From Staphylococcus coagulans (GTDB lineage Bacteria; Bacillota; Bacilli; Staphylococcales; Staphylococcaceae): a stretch of 64,000 nt of DNA. The stretch spans positions 1-64,000 of the forward strand of contig NZ_PPQN01000042.1 of assembly GCF_002901995.1 (NCBI RefSeq). The letters run 5' to 3'. Shown in pieces: positions 8,890-20,336 of the stretch (the first letter of the stretch is position 1; each line of letters begins with the position of its first letter). The notes below the pieces were generated by a model. It was not told the origin of the DNA and did not search any database. It saw nothing but the letters and a program-made list of their open reading frames with translations. The position numbers and the translations under genes were made by a program.

Positions 8890-9828
8890 ATGACGGAAAA
8901 TAAGGTACCAAGAATTGATAATGAATATTTAAAAGAAAAACGTAAGAAGCAATTGGTAAAACGCCGGCGTAGGCAACGGTACATCGTTATTGTTTTACTC
9001 ATTGTAGTCATACTGATTCTCTTATATATGTTTACACCGATAAGTAAAATTAAAGATGCTGAAATACATGGAAACCATTATATTTCTGATCAAGAAATCA
9101 CAAAAGCACTAAAAATTAATAAGCACCCAAGAATTTATGCTTATGCTGCGAGTGACGCGGAACAAAGAATTGAAAAAGAAGATTTAGTCGATACCGTTTC
9201 TATTCATAAAGGTTTGTTTAATCATCTCACAGTTGACGTTAAAGAACATGAAATTATTGGTGTAACTTCTGAGAAATCTAAAACGGTGCCTATTATTGAA
9301 AGTGGCAAAGTGTTAAAAGATTATAAAGGAGAAATACCGAATGAAGCCCCATACTTGGAAGGATTCAAAGGCGATGATAAAAAAGATATCATCACAGCGC
9401 TTCACAAAATGGATCGCACAACACGGGGACAAATTTCAGAAATTGTAAGTACACCGCAAAAAAATCAACCGGATTTGATTAAACTTTATATGAGAGATGG
9501 CATTGAAGTGGTAGGTAAGATTAAAACTATAGCCGATAAACTCAAGTATTATCCAAGCATGTCTCAAGCATTAGAAAAAGATGAATCGGGTCATTTGAAA
9601 AAATCTGGATTCATAGATTTATCAGTGGGTGCTACATTTATACCTTATGAAAATGTTAAAAATGAAAAAGGCAGTTCGGCAAGTGCGAAAGAAGTTCAAA
9701 GTGGCACAGCAATTGAAGATGAAGCAAAAGACGATTTGCAAAAAGCGTTAAATAAAATTAAAGATGATAAAGACGACAAAGATAACAGTGATAGCGAAGA
9801 AACAAAAGACAACCCCAAAGATTCCTAA
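8890..9828 (+). CDS. divIB: Cell division protein DivIB/FtsQ (short N-terminus)
   Basis: Bitopic divisome protein. A basic cytoplasmic N-terminus of about 33 residues (rich in KKRKK and RRRRQR) is followed by one membrane helix (about 34-50, VIVLLIVVILILLYMF). The extracellular POTRA domain starts at ISKIKDAEIHGNHYIS, then comes the beta domain with GFIDLSVGATFIPY, and an acidic Asp/Lys-rich tail. S. aureus DivIB is, from memory, well over 400 residues because of a long acidic cytoplasmic extension; that extension is absent here (312 residues). The gene sits between murD and ftsA. The upstream sequence gives no in-frame extension since murD ends 15 bases before. Confidence 0.92.
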   Translation: MTENKVPRIDNEYLKEKRKKQLVKRRRRQRYIVIVLLIVVILILLYMFTPISKIKDAEIHGNHYISDQEITKALKINKHPRIYAYAASDAEQRIEKEDLVDTVSIHKGLFNHLTVDVKEHEIIGVTSEKSKTVPIIESGKVLKDYKGEIPNEAPYLEGFKGDDKKDIITALHKMDRTTRGQISEIVSTPQKNQPDLIKLYMRDGIEVVGKIKTIADKLKYYPSMSQALEKDESGHLKKSGFIDLSVGATFIPYENVKNEKGSSASAKEVQSGTAIEDEAKDDLQKALNKIKDDKDDKDNSDSEETKDNPKDS

Positions 9829-11566
<1,738 letters not shown>

Positions 11567-11595
11567 TTGGCTACAAAGATTAGGAGGAAATTTAA

Positions 11596-12765
11596 ATGTT
11601 AGAATTTGAACAAGGATTTAATCATTTAGCGACACTTAAAGTCATCGGTGTCGGCGGTGGCGGTAACAACGCTGTGAATCGAATGATTGACCACGGTATG
11701 AACAACGTTGAATTTATTGCAATTAATACGGATGGACAAGCTTTAAACTTATCTAAAGCAGAATCTAAAATCCAAATTGGTGAAAAACTTACACGTGGCT
11801 TAGGTGCAGGTGCTAACCCTGAAATCGGTAAAAAAGCTGCCGAAGAGTCAAGAGAGCAAATTGAAGATGCCATTCAAGGTGCAGATATGGTGTTTGTTAC
11901 TGCCGGTATGGGTGGCGGTACTGGAACAGGTGCTGCGCCAGTTGTAGCCAAAATCGCTAAAGAAATGGGTGCATTAACAGTCGGGGTTGTAACGCGTCCA
12001 TTTGGCTTTGAAGGCCGTAAACGTCAAACACAAGCAGCCGCTGGTGTTGAAGCAATGAAAGCAGCAGTTGATACATTAATCGTTATTCCGAACGATCGTT
12101 TATTAGATATCGTTGATAAGTCTACACCAATGATGGAAGCATTCAAAGAAGCAGATAACGTATTACGTCAAGGTGTTCAAGGTATTTCTGACTTAATCGC
12201 TGTATCTGGTGAAGTTAACCTTGACTTTGCAGACGTTAAAACTATTATGTCTAACCAAGGTTCAGCATTGATGGGTATCGGTGTGTCATCAGGTGAAAAC
12301 AGAGCAGTAGAAGCTGCTAAAAAAGCGATTTCTTCTCCATTACTTGAGACTTCAATTGTGGGTGCGCAAGGTGTGTTAATGAATATCACTGGTGGCGAAT
12401 CATTATCACTATTTGAAGCACAAGAAGCTGCTGATATTGTTCAAGATGCAGCAGATGAAGATGTTAACATGATCTTCGGTACGGTGATTAACCCTGAGCT
12501 ACAAGATGAAATTGTAGTAACAGTGATTGCGACTGGTTTTGAAGATAAGCCATCATCTCATGCACGTAAACAAGGTCATTCTGGTTTTGGCGCAAGTGCA
12601 TCACAAACTGCGCCAAAAGAATCAAGTTTCGGTAGCCACAATGCACCAGCAACTTCTCAAGAAAAAGAAGTTGAAAGCGGACGTAGTCATACAACAGCGG
12701 ACGATGATATTCCAAGCTTCATTCGTAACAGAGAAGAAAGACGTTCAAGAAGAACACGTCGTTAA
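11596..12765 (+). CDS. ftsZ: Cell division protein FtsZ
   Basis: Tubulin-like GTPase that forms the Z ring at midcell. It has the N-terminal GTP-binding glycine loops [13 protein letters not shown] and the tubulin signature GGGTGTG (residues 106-112). The T7 synergy loop ([10 protein letters not shown]) completes the catalytic site at the subunit interface. A Ser/Gln-rich linker leads to the conserved C-terminal peptide [15 protein letters not shown], which binds FtsA and SepF, plus a short basic tail. AGGAGG SD, 389 residues. The base composition is more biased to preferred codons than its neighbours, typical of a highly expressed gene. A strong terminator follows. Confidence 0.97.
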   Translation: MLEFEQGFNHLATLKVIGVGGGGNNAVNRMIDHGMNNVEFIAINTDGQALNLSKAESKIQIGEKLTRGLGAGANPEIGKKAAEESREQIEDAIQGADMVFVTAGMGGGTGTGAAPVVAKIAKEMGALTVGVVTRPFGFEGRKRQTQAAAGVEAMKAAVDTLIVIPNDRLLDIVDKSTPMMEAFKEADNVLRQGVQGISDLIAVSGEVNLDFADVKTIMSNQGSALMGIGVSSGENRAVEAAKKAISSPLLETSIVGAQGVLMNITGGESLSLFEAQEAADIVQDAADEDVNMIFGTVINPELQDEIVVTVIATGFEDKPSSHARKQGHSGFGASASQTAPKESSFGSHNAPATSQEKEVESGRSHTTADDDIPSFIRNREERRSRRTRR

Positions 12766-12812
12766 TTGTGTATACGTTGATATATGAAATACACTTAAAT
12801 GTGTAGTGAACT

Positions 12813-12852
12813 GCTAGGACAATTGTCATTTCTTCATTGTCCTAGCTTTTTT
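12813..12852 (+). terminator. Intrinsic terminator after ftsZ
   Basis: An 11-base-pair perfect stem, GCTAGGACAAT (12813-12823) with ATTGTCCTAGC (12836-12846), then six T at 12847-12852. Confidence 0.92.
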
Positions 12853-12905
12853 AATGGCATCTTAATTTAAAGCGCTTTACATTTATTCATAAAGGAGTGA
12901 TTTTT

Positions 12906-13718
12906 ATGGATTTATTCGTTGAAAAACCGCATCATCTCAGTTATCAGCCTAGTTTAGGACATGGTGTTCATATTGGTATAACAACACGACAAGGTGGTTT
13001 AAGTGCTTATCCTTCTGATGCCTTTAACATGGCAAGATATGTTGAAGACAAAGCTGAAAACATTACAAAGCATCAAGAAATGCTGGGTCAAGAAATAGGT
13101 TTTTCCCCTGAAAACTGGGTTTTTCCAATTCAAACGCATGAAGCTAAAGTATTAGAAGTATCAAAAGAGGATCGAGGTAAAAATATAGAAGCATTATCGA
13201 ATGATGTATTATTCGGTGTGGATGGGTTATATACGTATGATACAGATACGGTTTTAACTATGTGCTTTGCAGACTGTGTACCGATTTATTTTTACAGTCC
13301 AAAACATCATTATATTGCGCTAGCACACGCTGGATGGCGTGGGACAGTAGCAACGATTGTGCACCGTGTACTAGATCAGTTTCCTTTTGATTATAAAGAT
13401 ATTTATGTGGTGATTGGGCCTGCGACATCGAATAGTTATGAGATTAACGATGATATATTGAAAAAATTTCAAAACTTGCCTATCCCAATTGAGGCATATG
13501 TTGAGACGAGAGATACAGACAGACACGGCATCGACTTGAAATATGCCAATCAATTGTTATGTGAGTATTATGGCGTTCCTAAAGCAAATATATATCGTAC
13601 CGATTATTCGACATCCAAAGACTTAGAACGTTTCTTTTCGTATCGTGTAGAAAAAGGTAATACGGGAAGAATGTTAGCATTTATTGGTCAATCATCGAAT
13701 GAAAGAGGGGATGAATAA
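12906..13718 (+). CDS. pgeF: Peptidoglycan editing factor PgeF (YfiH/laccase-domain protein)
   Basis: Member of the DUF152/YfiH 'polyphenol oxidase' family. Characterised members act on purine nucleosides, and PgeF of E. coli prevents wrong amino acids entering the peptidoglycan stem; the latter fits the dcw context. Metal-binding positions visible: the His in PIQTHEAKV, the Cys in [10 protein letters not shown], and the His in [13 protein letters not shown] at 12897 is part of the AAAGGAG SD, so ATG 12906 is taken as start (270 residues). It immediately precedes yggS. Confidence 0.88.
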   Translation: MDLFVEKPHHLSYQPSLGHGVHIGITTRQGGLSAYPSDAFNMARYVEDKAENITKHQEMLGQEIGFSPENWVFPIQTHEAKVLEVSKEDRGKNIEALSNDVLFGVDGLYTYDTDTVLTMCFADCVPIYFYSPKHHYIALAHAGWRGTVATIVHRVLDQFPFDYKDIYVVIGPATSNSYEINDDILKKFQNLPIPIEAYVETRDTDRHGIDLKYANQLLCEYYGVPKANIYRTDYSTSKDLERFFSYRVEKGNTGRMLAFIGQSSNERGDE

Positions 13719-14393
13719 ATGTCAGTAAAATCGAATTTAGAGGAAATCCAACAAGAGATACGAGAACACGCACATCAGAGAGACGACGAAACATTACCAA
13801 ACGTGATTGCAGTGACGAAATATGTTACAATAGAGCGAGCTATAGAAGCATATGAAGCTGGTCTTCGGCACTTTGGTGAAAATCGTATTGAAGGCTTTTT
13901 GGAAAAGAAAGCAGCATTACCTGATGATGTAAAAATGCATTTTATCGGTTCATTACAATCGCGTAAAGTGAAAGATGTCATCGATGAAATAGACTATTTA
14001 CATGCATTAGATCGTCAAAGTTTAGCCAAAGAGATTAGCAAACGTGCACATCATGAAATTAAATGCTTTGTCCAAGTGAATGTCTCAGGCGAAACATCGA
14101 AACATGGTATATCGCTTGATGACGTCATTCCATTTATTGAAATGTTAAAAGACTATCGTTATATTCATGTTGTCGGATTAATGACAATGGCACCTTATAC
14201 TGACGATACAGCATACTTAAAATCAATTTTCGAAAAACTTAAAATTAAACGCGATGAAGTCCAAGCAATGAATCTAACACATGCGCCATGTACCGAATTA
14301 TCAATGGGTATGAGCAATGATTTCCATATTGCTACGGAAGCAGGTGCGACATTTGTGAGAATTGGAACGCGTCTAGTAGGAAAAGAGGAGTGA
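13719..14393 (+). CDS. yggS: YggS-family PLP homeostasis protein
   Basis: Single-domain fold-III pyridoxal-phosphate-binding protein (YlmE/YggS/PROSC) that buffers intracellular PLP and affects amino-acid metabolism; no catalytic reaction is established. The PLP lysine lies in VIAVTKYV near residue 33. Other conserved blocks are [16 protein letters not shown] and [29 protein letters not shown]. The ATG follows the pgeF stop with no gap. It has 224 residues. It belongs to the ylm block next to ftsZ that is conserved in Firmicutes. Confidence 0.93.
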   Translation: MSVKSNLEEIQQEIREHAHQRDDETLPNVIAVTKYVTIERAIEAYEAGLRHFGENRIEGFLEKKAALPDDVKMHFIGSLQSRKVKDVIDEIDYLHALDRQSLAKEISKRAHHEIKCFVQVNVSGETSKHGISLDDVIPFIEMLKDYRYIHVVGLMTMAPYTDDTAYLKSIFEKLKIKRDEVQAMNLTHAPCTELSMGMSNDFHIATEAGATFVRIGTRLVGKEE

Positions 14394-14398
14394 ATCCA

Positions 14399-14962
14399 TT
14401 GGCTATTAAAGATCTGTTTAACGGTTTTTTCTCAATCGAAGAAGATGATGATGAATTCATTGAAGAAGAAGAGCGTCGTCAAGAACGTGAGCAGCAATCA
14501 CATAATGCACAGCAACCGGCAAAACAGCAAAGTGAGAGACCTCGTGCAATTCAATCTGTGCCTAATAAACGACAAACTACGCGTATGAAGTCTTCTCAAA
14601 ATGATAAGCAATACCAAGTTGCACAAAAACAAGAGCAAGGGAATGTGGTGAGTATGAATCAAGCCCAAGAGAATTATCAAAGTGGTAATTCAAAAATGTG
14701 TTTATTTGAACCACGCGTATTTTCAGATACACAGGATATTGCAGACGAGTTGAAAAACCGTCGTGCAACACTTGTTAATCTTCAACGCATTGACCCAGTA
14801 TCAGCAAAACGTATCATAGACTTTTTAAGTGGTACAGTTTATGCTATCGGAGGAGATATACAACGTGTGGGTGCAGATATTTTTCTATGTACACCTGACA
14901 ATGTCGAAGTTGCAGGTAGTATTACAGATCATATCGAATCCATGGGAAATCATTATGAATAA
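14399..14962 (+). CDS. sepF: Cell division protein SepF
   Basis: FtsZ-bundling, membrane-binding divisome protein. It has the N-terminal amphipathic membrane helix ([10 protein letters not shown]), an acidic then Gln-rich low-complexity linker (about residues 20-95), and the compact SepF domain with [35 protein letters not shown] and the glycine-rich [10 protein letters not shown]. The GTG at 14390 overlaps the GAGGAG SD; TTG 14399 is 8 bases downstream of it, starts exactly at the conserved helix and gives 187 residues. TTG is therefore preferred. Confidence 0.93.
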   Translation: MAIKDLFNGFFSIEEDDDEFIEEEERRQEREQQSHNAQQPAKQQSERPRAIQSVPNKRQTTRMKSSQNDKQYQVAQKQEQGNVVSMNQAQENYQSGNSKMCLFEPRVFSDTQDIADELKNRRATLVNLQRIDPVSAKRIIDFLSGTVYAIGGDIQRVGADIFLCTPDNVEVAGSITDHIESMGNHYE

Positions 14963-14973
14963 GGGAGAATTCT

Positions 14974-15264
14974 ATGAGTATACAGTTAATCACGACAATC
15001 TTTAATTTTCTTTTATTTTTGGTCGAAGCTTATACGTTTGGTATGATTATTTATATTTTCATGTCTTGGCTTCCAGGCGCACGTGAAAGTGTCGTAGGGC
15101 GCTTTATGGCTAAAATATATGAGCCTTTTTTAGAACCATTTAGAAGAATTATACCGCCACTCGGTTTTATTGATATATCACCGATTGTCGCATTTATCGT
15201 ACTGAATTTATTTCAACGTGGACTTCGATCCATTTTTAATTTAATCATTAATCATTTTTATTAG
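14974..15264 (+). CDS. YggT-family membrane protein
   Basis: A 96-residue integral membrane protein with two hydrophobic segments (about residues 5-29 and 63-90) and the family motif PFLEPFRRIIPP between them. YggT/YlmG proteins are linked to division or membrane-protein distribution, with no agreed biochemical role. Encoded 11 bases after sepF with SD GGGAG. It is the last gene of the ftsZ-linked run; two hairpin terminators follow. Confidence 0.9.
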   Translation: MSIQLITTIFNFLLFLVEAYTFGMIIYIFMSWLPGARESVVGRFMAKIYEPFLEPFRRIIPPLGFIDISPIVAFIVLNLFQRGLRSIFNLIINHFY

Positions 15265-15414
15265 TATGAGTATACCGACAAGGACGTATGTCTCATGAAT
15301 GAAAAATGTACTGTGTTTCAAATTACTGAGATTGTCGATAATCTTATTTGTTTCGACATGTATTAGAAGTGTGTTGTATGAATCACATATCACTAATTCA
15401 ATATTTTGTTTAAG

Positions 15415-15446
15415 CGTTTCTCAATAGCGTATTGAGAAACGTTTTT
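15415..15446 (+). terminator. Intrinsic terminator after yggT
   Basis: CGTTTCTCAAT (15415-15425) pairs perfectly with ATTGAGAAACG (15431-15441) around an AGCGT loop, then five T. Confidence 0.88.
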
Positions 15447-15581
15447 GACATTTTAAGAAGAAATGAAGAGCGTAATTTTCTCATAATGAGATAATCAAGG
15501 TACTTTAGATTATCATTAGCCATTTACCATTAATCAGTATTACGCTATCGGTCAAATAAGCTTAACTCAAGTGATATATAT

Positions 15582-15630
15582 AAGACGTTGAACAGAAATC
15601 CAGCTGATTTCGTAGTTCAACGTCTTTTTT
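15582..15630 (+). terminator. Second terminator-type hairpin
   Basis: AAGACGTTGAAC (15582-15593) pairs with GTTCAACGTCTT (15615-15626), with an inner GAAATC/GATTTC stem, followed by TTTT. No gene lies between it and the first terminator. Confidence 0.85.
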
Positions 15631-15841
15631 AGTTTGTGCGTTTAATCATGAATTGATGGGTGTGAACGACACTTTTGCTATCAATCATTAAAGAACTTGA
15701 AGTTAATGAATTGAATGAGAAGCTTCTTCTTTATTAAAATGCGAAATTAATGATAAAATTAATAGGAAATATATTATTCGTGACTTATTTAATTGAAGCG
15801 CGATGAAAATGGATGTATTAATATGAAAAGGAGTTCCATCT

Positions 15842-16612
15842 TTGGATATTTATCAACATTTTAGACCTGAGGAACATGAACAAATCGATTATTTATTAGA
15901 TAAAGTAAGGCAGGCTGAAACACAGTATGCGCCTGTGTTAACACACTTTTTAGATCCACGTGGTCAATATATGTTGCAAGTGATTGTAGGTAGTTTTAGT
16001 GATTTGCATGTGACTTTTAATGGTGGACATCAAGCTGAAAGGTGCCGTGCTGTAATTGCGCCGACTTATTTTGAACCCACTTTGGATGATTTTGAAATCA
16101 GTTTAATTGAAATCGACTATCCTTCAAAATTTGTGACGATTCAACATCAACATGTTTTAGGAACATTAATGTCATTAGGGATTGAACGTGAACAAGTGGG
16201 TGATATTATTGTTGCGAATCGAATACAATTCGTTTTGACAAAACAACTGGAATCGTATATCATGTTAGAATTAACACGTATTAAAGGGGCTACGATTAAA
16301 CTTAATGTTATCCCGTTTGAAGATATGGTACAATCAGAAGCGTATTGGGAGACACATGAAGCAACAGTCAGTGCAACACGCCTTGATGTCGTTTTAAAAG
16401 AAATGATCAGAAAGTCACGTACCATAGCGAAAACTTATATTCAACGTAAGCGTGTCAAAGTCAACCACACATCGATTGAGGCAGCTGATTTTCAGCTTCA
16501 AGCTGGGGATTTATTATCGATACAAGGATATGGACGCGCTAAAGTGGTTGAAATAGGGAGTCGTACTAAAAAAGATAAACTAAGAATCACCTATCAAACT
16601 TTATTTAAATAG
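15842..16612 (+). CDS. ylmH: YlmH-family S4-domain RNA-binding protein
   Basis: A 256-residue protein with an N-terminal YlmH-specific region and a C-terminal S4 RNA-binding domain (about residues 180-245, TRLDVVLKEMIRKSRTIAKTYI through GDLLSIQGYGRAKV). In B. subtilis YlmH has been linked to ribosome-associated quality control (a 50S-binding RqcP-like factor); that role is carried over by homology. The start is TTG at 15842, 8 bases after AAAAGGAG. It lies 23 bases ahead of divIVA, the usual arrangement. RqcH, its proposed pathway partner, is encoded at 37.3 kb. Confidence 0.92.
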   Translation: MDIYQHFRPEEHEQIDYLLDKVRQAETQYAPVLTHFLDPRGQYMLQVIVGSFSDLHVTFNGGHQAERCRAVIAPTYFEPTLDDFEISLIEIDYPSKFVTIQHQHVLGTLMSLGIEREQVGDIIVANRIQFVLTKQLESYIMLELTRIKGATIKLNVIPFEDMVQSEAYWETHEATVSATRLDVVLKEMIRKSRTIAKTYIQRKRVKVNHTSIEAADFQLQAGDLLSIQGYGRAKVVEIGSRTKKDKLRITYQTLFK

Positions 16613-16635
16613 TGTATGATGGAGGAGGGCAATTT

Positions 16636-17253
16636 ATGGCTTTTACACCAAGCGAGATTAAAAATAAATCGTTTACGCGTATTAAAAATGGCTTTGAACC
16701 TGAAGAAGTTGAACAATATTTAGAACAGTTGAGTCAAGAACTTGAGCGTTTAAGAGAAGATAAAAAGCAATTAGAAAATGTGTTAAAAGAACGCGACTCA
16801 CATATTCAATCTTTTAAAGATGTTGAAAAATCAGTCGGAGAAGCAATTGTGAGTGCCCAAAGAGCGGCAGATGAAACCAAAGCAGCTGCACAAAAAGAGC
16901 ATGATGCGATGATTCAAAAAGCTCAAGCAGAGGCAAATCGAATTGTAAACGATGGTTTAGAAAAAGCACGTCGTTTATCTTTCCAAACTGAAGATATGAA
17001 GCGACAATCGAAAATTTTCCGTTCTCGCTTTAGAATGCTTGTTGAAGCGCAGCTAGATTTATTAAAAAATGATGATTGGGACTATCTCCTTAATTATGAT
17101 TTAGATGCGCAACAAGTAACTGAGGAAAACTTCCAACATTTAAACCAACAAGATATCACAGCACAAGAGCAACAGGCTGCTCAAAATAACAATGAGAAGC
17201 CACAATCAGATGAAAACGAAACAACACAATCTAAAGATGAAACAGACAAGTAA
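16636..17253 (+). CDS. divIVA: Cell division/polarity protein DivIVA
   Basis: Coiled-coil protein that recognises negatively curved membrane at the septum. The N-terminal lipid-binding domain starts FTPSEIKNKSFTRIKNGF. Two coiled coils follow (about residues 30-70 and 75-140), including ARRLSFQTEDMKRQSKIF, then RFRMLVEAQLDLLK and a Gln/Asn/Glu-rich tail. An upstream in-frame ATG at 16612 lies before the GGAGGAGG SD (16621-16628) and is not the start; ATG 16636 gives 205 residues. The last codons and the stop appear to be part of the ileS T-box Stem I. Confidence 0.95.
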   Translation: MAFTPSEIKNKSFTRIKNGFEPEEVEQYLEQLSQELERLREDKKQLENVLKERDSHIQSFKDVEKSVGEAIVSAQRAADETKAAAQKEHDAMIQKAQAEANRIVNDGLEKARRLSFQTEDMKRQSKIFRSRFRMLVEAQLDLLKNDDWDYLLNYDLDAQQVTEENFQHLNQQDITAQEQQAAQNNNEKPQSDENETTQSKDETDK

Positions 17254-17427
17254 GAAAAGATAAGCATGGATACAGCGAATTAGGGAGAGTGAGAGCCTAA
17301 TAGATGTCCTTTTCTTATATCACTGTTTTGTTGAATATTAATAAATTTTTGAGAGAACTCTAAGCTGAGTTAATCAGGGTGGTACCGCGGTCAGTCCGTC
17401 CCTGTTATTGAGCTTAGAGTTCTTTTT
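17236..17427 (+). promoter_or_regulatory. T-box riboswitch of ileS
   Basis: The T-box sequence AGGGTGGTACCGCG (17377-17390) is unmistakable. The terminator is AGAACTCTAAGCT (17354-17366) with AGCTTAGAGTTCT (17411-17423) plus a T-run. The antiterminator uses CAGGG (17376) with CCCTG (17400-17404). By hand folding, Stem I has base AAACAG (17240-17245)/CTGTTT (17323-17328), an AGTA loop-E motif (17249-17252), upper helix AAGAAAAG/CTTTTCTT, and a distal hairpin ATTAGG/CCTAAT with AGAGTGAGAG loop. It has an ATC (Ile) specifier at 17319-17321 followed by A. Uncharged tRNA-Ile should favour read-through into ileS. Confidence 0.93.
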
Positions 17428-17450
17428 CAGTTAAAGGAGTGTAATGTCAA

Positions 17451-20195
17451 ATGGACTACAAAGATACTTTATTAATGCCAAAAACAGATTTTCCTATGCG
17501 TGGGGGTCTTCCTAATAAAGAACCTCAAATTCAACAAAAATGGAAAGAGCAAGATTTGTATCATAAAATTCTTAAGAAAAATGAAGGGAATCCGTCATAC
17601 ATTTTGCATGATGGTCCACCGTATGCAAACGGAAGCGTTCATATGGGGCACGCTTTAAATAAAATTTTGAAAGACTTCATTACGCGCTATAAATCGATGC
17701 AAGGTTTCTATACACCGTATGTTCCAGGTTGGGATACACATGGTTTACCAATCGAACAAGCATTAACTAAAAAAGGCGTAAAACGTAAAGAAATGTCAAT
17801 TTCAGAATTTCGTGATCGTTGCCAAGCTTTCGCTATGGAACAAATTGAAATTCAGAAAAAAGACTTTGAGCGTTTAGGTATTAATGGCGATTTCCAAAAT
17901 CCTTATATTACATTGAAACCTGAATTTGAAGCAGCTCAAATTCGTTTATTCGGTGAAATGGCAGATAAAGGTCTAATTTATAAAGGGAAAAAACCGGTTT
18001 ATTGGTCACCTTCTAGTGAATCATCATTAGCAGAAGCAGAGATTGAATATCATGATAAACGTTCTGCATCCATCTACGTTGCTTTTGATGTTAAAGACGG
18101 AAAAGGTGTTGTTGATGAAGACGCTAAATTTATTATTTGGACAACAACGCCTTGGACACTACCATCTAATGTTGCGATTACTGTTCATCCTGAATTAACT
18201 TATGTCCAAATGAATGTAAATGGGACGAAGTATATTATTGCAGAAGCACTTGTTGATAGTGTTGTGGAGCAATTAGGTTGGGATAAAGAGACAATTGTAC
18301 GTGAGCAAGATTTTAAAGGCTCAGAGCTTGAGTATGTTGAGGCACAACATCCTTTCATTGACCGTATTTCCTTAGTCATCAACGGTGAACATGTCACTAC
18401 AGATGCGGGTACAGGATGTGTTCATACTGCACCTGGACATGGTGAAGATGACTATATCGTTGGTCAAAAATATGGTTTAGATGTGATTAGTCCTGTCGAT
18501 GCTAAAGGTGTGTTCACAGCAGAAGCAGGTCAGTTTGAAGGTATGTTTTATGATAAAGCTAACAAAGCTATTACAGAATTGTTAACTGAAAAAGGTGCTT
18601 TATTGAAACTCGAATTTATTACACATAGTTACCCTCACGATTGGCGTACGAAAAAACCAGTTATTTTCCGTGCAACACCACAATGGTTTGCATCAATTTC
18701 GAAAGTACGTCAAGATATTTTAGATGCGATTGATAATACGCAATTCAAAGTTGAGTGGGGTAAAACACGTATTTATAACATGATTCGTGACCGTGGTGAG
18801 TGGGTCATTTCGCGTCAACGTGTTTGGGGTGTGCCTTTACCAGTTTTTTATGCTGAAAATGGCGACATCATTATGACAAAAGAAACGGTGTACCACGTTG
18901 CGGATTTATTTGAAAAACACGGTTCAAATATCTGGTTTGAAAAAGATGCGAAAGACTTATTACCTGAAGGATTTACTCATCCTGGCAGTCCAAAAGGTGT
19001 GTTTACTAAAGAAGAAGATATCATGGATGTGTGGTTTGACTCAGGTTCTTCTCATAGAGGCGTACTTGAAACACGTCCTGAGCTTAGTTTTCCAGCTGAC
19101 TTATACTTAGAAGGTAGTGACCAATATCGCGGTTGGTTTAACTCATCAATTACAACAGCTGTCGCAACGCGTGGTGTGGCACCTTACAAAATGTTACTTT
19201 CTCATGGTTTCGTGATGGATGGAGAAGGTAAAAAGATGAGTAAATCATTAGGAAATGTGACTGCCCCAGATACAGTTGTAAAACAAAAAGGTGCAGATAT
19301 CGCACGTCTTTGGGTAAGTTCGGTTGACTATCTTGCAGATGTTCGTATTTCTGATGAGATTCTTAAGCAAGTGGCGGATGTTTACCGTAAAATCAGAAAC
19401 ACATTACGTTTCTTATTAGGTAATGTGAATGATTTTAATCCTACAACAGATCGCATTGCAGAAGCCGATTTATTGGAAGTGGATCGTTATGTTTTACATC
19501 GCTTAAGAGAATTTACAGCGAGCACTTTAGATCATTATGAGCACTTTGATTACCTTGATATTTATCAAGAAGTTCAAAACTTTATTAATGTTGAACTTAG
19601 TAACTTCTACTTAGATTATGGTAAAGACATTTTATATATTGAAAAACGTGACGCACACAAACGTCGTAGTATGCAAACTGTACTTTTCGAGATTTTAGTT
19701 AATATGACAAAATTACTAGCACCGATTATTCCACATACAGCAGATGAAGTTTGGTCACATATTGAACATGTTGAAGAAGAAAGTGTACATTTAACGAATA
19801 TGCCTGAAAAAGAAGCTGTAGATCAAGCCTTGCTTGATAAATGGGGCCAATTTATGGCACTGCGTGATGACGTTAACCGTGCATTAGAAGCAGCGAGAAA
19901 TGAAAAAACAATTGGTAAATCTTTAGAAGCAAAAGTAAAAATTGGTAATAGCCCTTCATTTGATACAGTTGAATTTTTAGAAGGCTTTGAAGATTTACAT
20001 CAACTCTTTATCGTTTCTCAAGTCGAAGTTGTGGATGCACCTCAAGGTGAAGTTTATCAACATGGAACAATCGAAATCGTTCATGCAGAAGGTCAAAAAT
20101 GTGAACGTTGTTGGAATTATAGTAAATCTTTAGGTACAGTTGCTGGCTTATCTGGATTATGTCCACGATGCCAAGCGGTTGTGAAGACACTATAA
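17451..20195 (+). CDS. ileS: Isoleucine--tRNA ligase IleS
   Basis: Class I aminoacyl-tRNA synthetase charging tRNA-Ile, with an editing domain against valine. It has the HIGH motif as HMGH (residues 64-67), the CP1 editing domain (around [10 protein letters not shown] and [17 protein letters not shown]), KMSKS at 595-599, the anticodon-binding domain, and a C-terminal zinc knuckle with Cys884, Cys887, Cys904 and Cys907. It has 914 residues, colinear with the mupirocin-sensitive type of S. aureus. The valines in the HGFV segment before KMSKS and in ADVRISDE are kept, so sequence alone gives no sign of low-level mupirocin resistance. Controlled by the T-box upstream. Confidence 0.97.
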   Translation: MDYKDTLLMPKTDFPMRGGLPNKEPQIQQKWKEQDLYHKILKKNEGNPSYILHDGPPYANGSVHMGHALNKILKDFITRYKSMQGFYTPYVPGWDTHGLPIEQALTKKGVKRKEMSISEFRDRCQAFAMEQIEIQKKDFERLGINGDFQNPYITLKPEFEAAQIRLFGEMADKGLIYKGKKPVYWSPSSESSLAEAEIEYHDKRSASIYVAFDVKDGKGVVDEDAKFIIWTTTPWTLPSNVAITVHPELTYVQMNVNGTKYIIAEALVDSVVEQLGWDKETIVREQDFKGSELEYVEAQHPFIDRISLVINGEHVTTDAGTGCVHTAPGHGEDDYIVGQKYGLDVISPVDAKGVFTAEAGQFEGMFYDKANKAITELLTEKGALLKLEFITHSYPHDWRTKKPVIFRATPQWFASISKVRQDILDAIDNTQFKVEWGKTRIYNMIRDRGEWVISRQRVWGVPLPVFYAENGDIIMTKETVYHVADLFEKHGSNIWFEKDAKDLLPEGFTHPGSPKGVFTKEEDIMDVWFDSGSSHRGVLETRPELSFPADLYLEGSDQYRGWFNSSITTAVATRGVAPYKMLLSHGFVMDGEGKKMSKSLGNVTAPDTVVKQKGADIARLWVSSVDYLADVRISDEILKQVADVYRKIRNTLRFLLGNVNDFNPTTDRIAEADLLEVDRYVLHRLREFTASTLDHYEHFDYLDIYQEVQNFINVELSNFYLDYGKDILYIEKRDAHKRRSMQTVLFEILVNMTKLLAPIIPHTADEVWSHIEHVEEESVHLTNMPEKEAVDQALLDKWGQFMALRDDVNRALEAARNEKTIGKSLEAKVKIGNSPSFDTVEFLEGFEDLHQLFIVSQVEVVDAPQGEVYQHGTIEIVHAEGQKCERCWNYSKSLGTVAGLSGLCPRCQAVVKTL

Positions 20196-20297
20196 GTTAA
20201 CGTTGGCTTAAAGACAGGAGTCATTTGGCAGTAATTCGATGCATTCTGTTAACTAAAGTCGCCTTATTTAAAAATCAAATATAGCTCACACTATTAA

Positions 20298-20329
20298 CCT
20301 TCTAATAACACAAAAATGTTATTGGGAGG
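20298..20329 (+). promoter_or_regulatory. Hairpin sequestering a ribosome-binding site
   Basis: CCTTCTAATAACA (20298-20310) pairs over all 13 positions (two G-U) with TGTTATTGGGAGG (20317-20329), loop CAAAAA. The right arm contains the GGGAGG Shine-Dalgarno of the small ORF at 20337, so the site would be masked in the folded RNA. No T-run follows, so it is not an ordinary terminator. Confidence 0.65.
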
Positions 20330-20336
20330 TTAATTT

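Larger units (their letters stand above)
15265..15841 (+). other. Intergenic region yggT-ylmH with two terminators
   Basis: 577 bases without a recognisable protein gene. It holds terminator-like hairpins at 15415-15446 and 15582-15630 and a small inverted repeat (GATAATC 15490 with GATTATC 15508). The 15447-15630 interval could encode a small RNA, but no convincing promoter is seen. Confidence 0.5.

Noticed and set aside
12488-12787. Open frames on both strands over the 3' end of ftsZ
   Set aside because: They shadow the low-complexity FtsZ linker and have no start signals.
17451-20195. Possible mupirocin-resistance changes in IleS
   Set aside because: The valines of the HGFV segment before KMSKS and of ADVRISDE are retained, and the gene is the native chromosomal type, not an acquired mupA-like gene.
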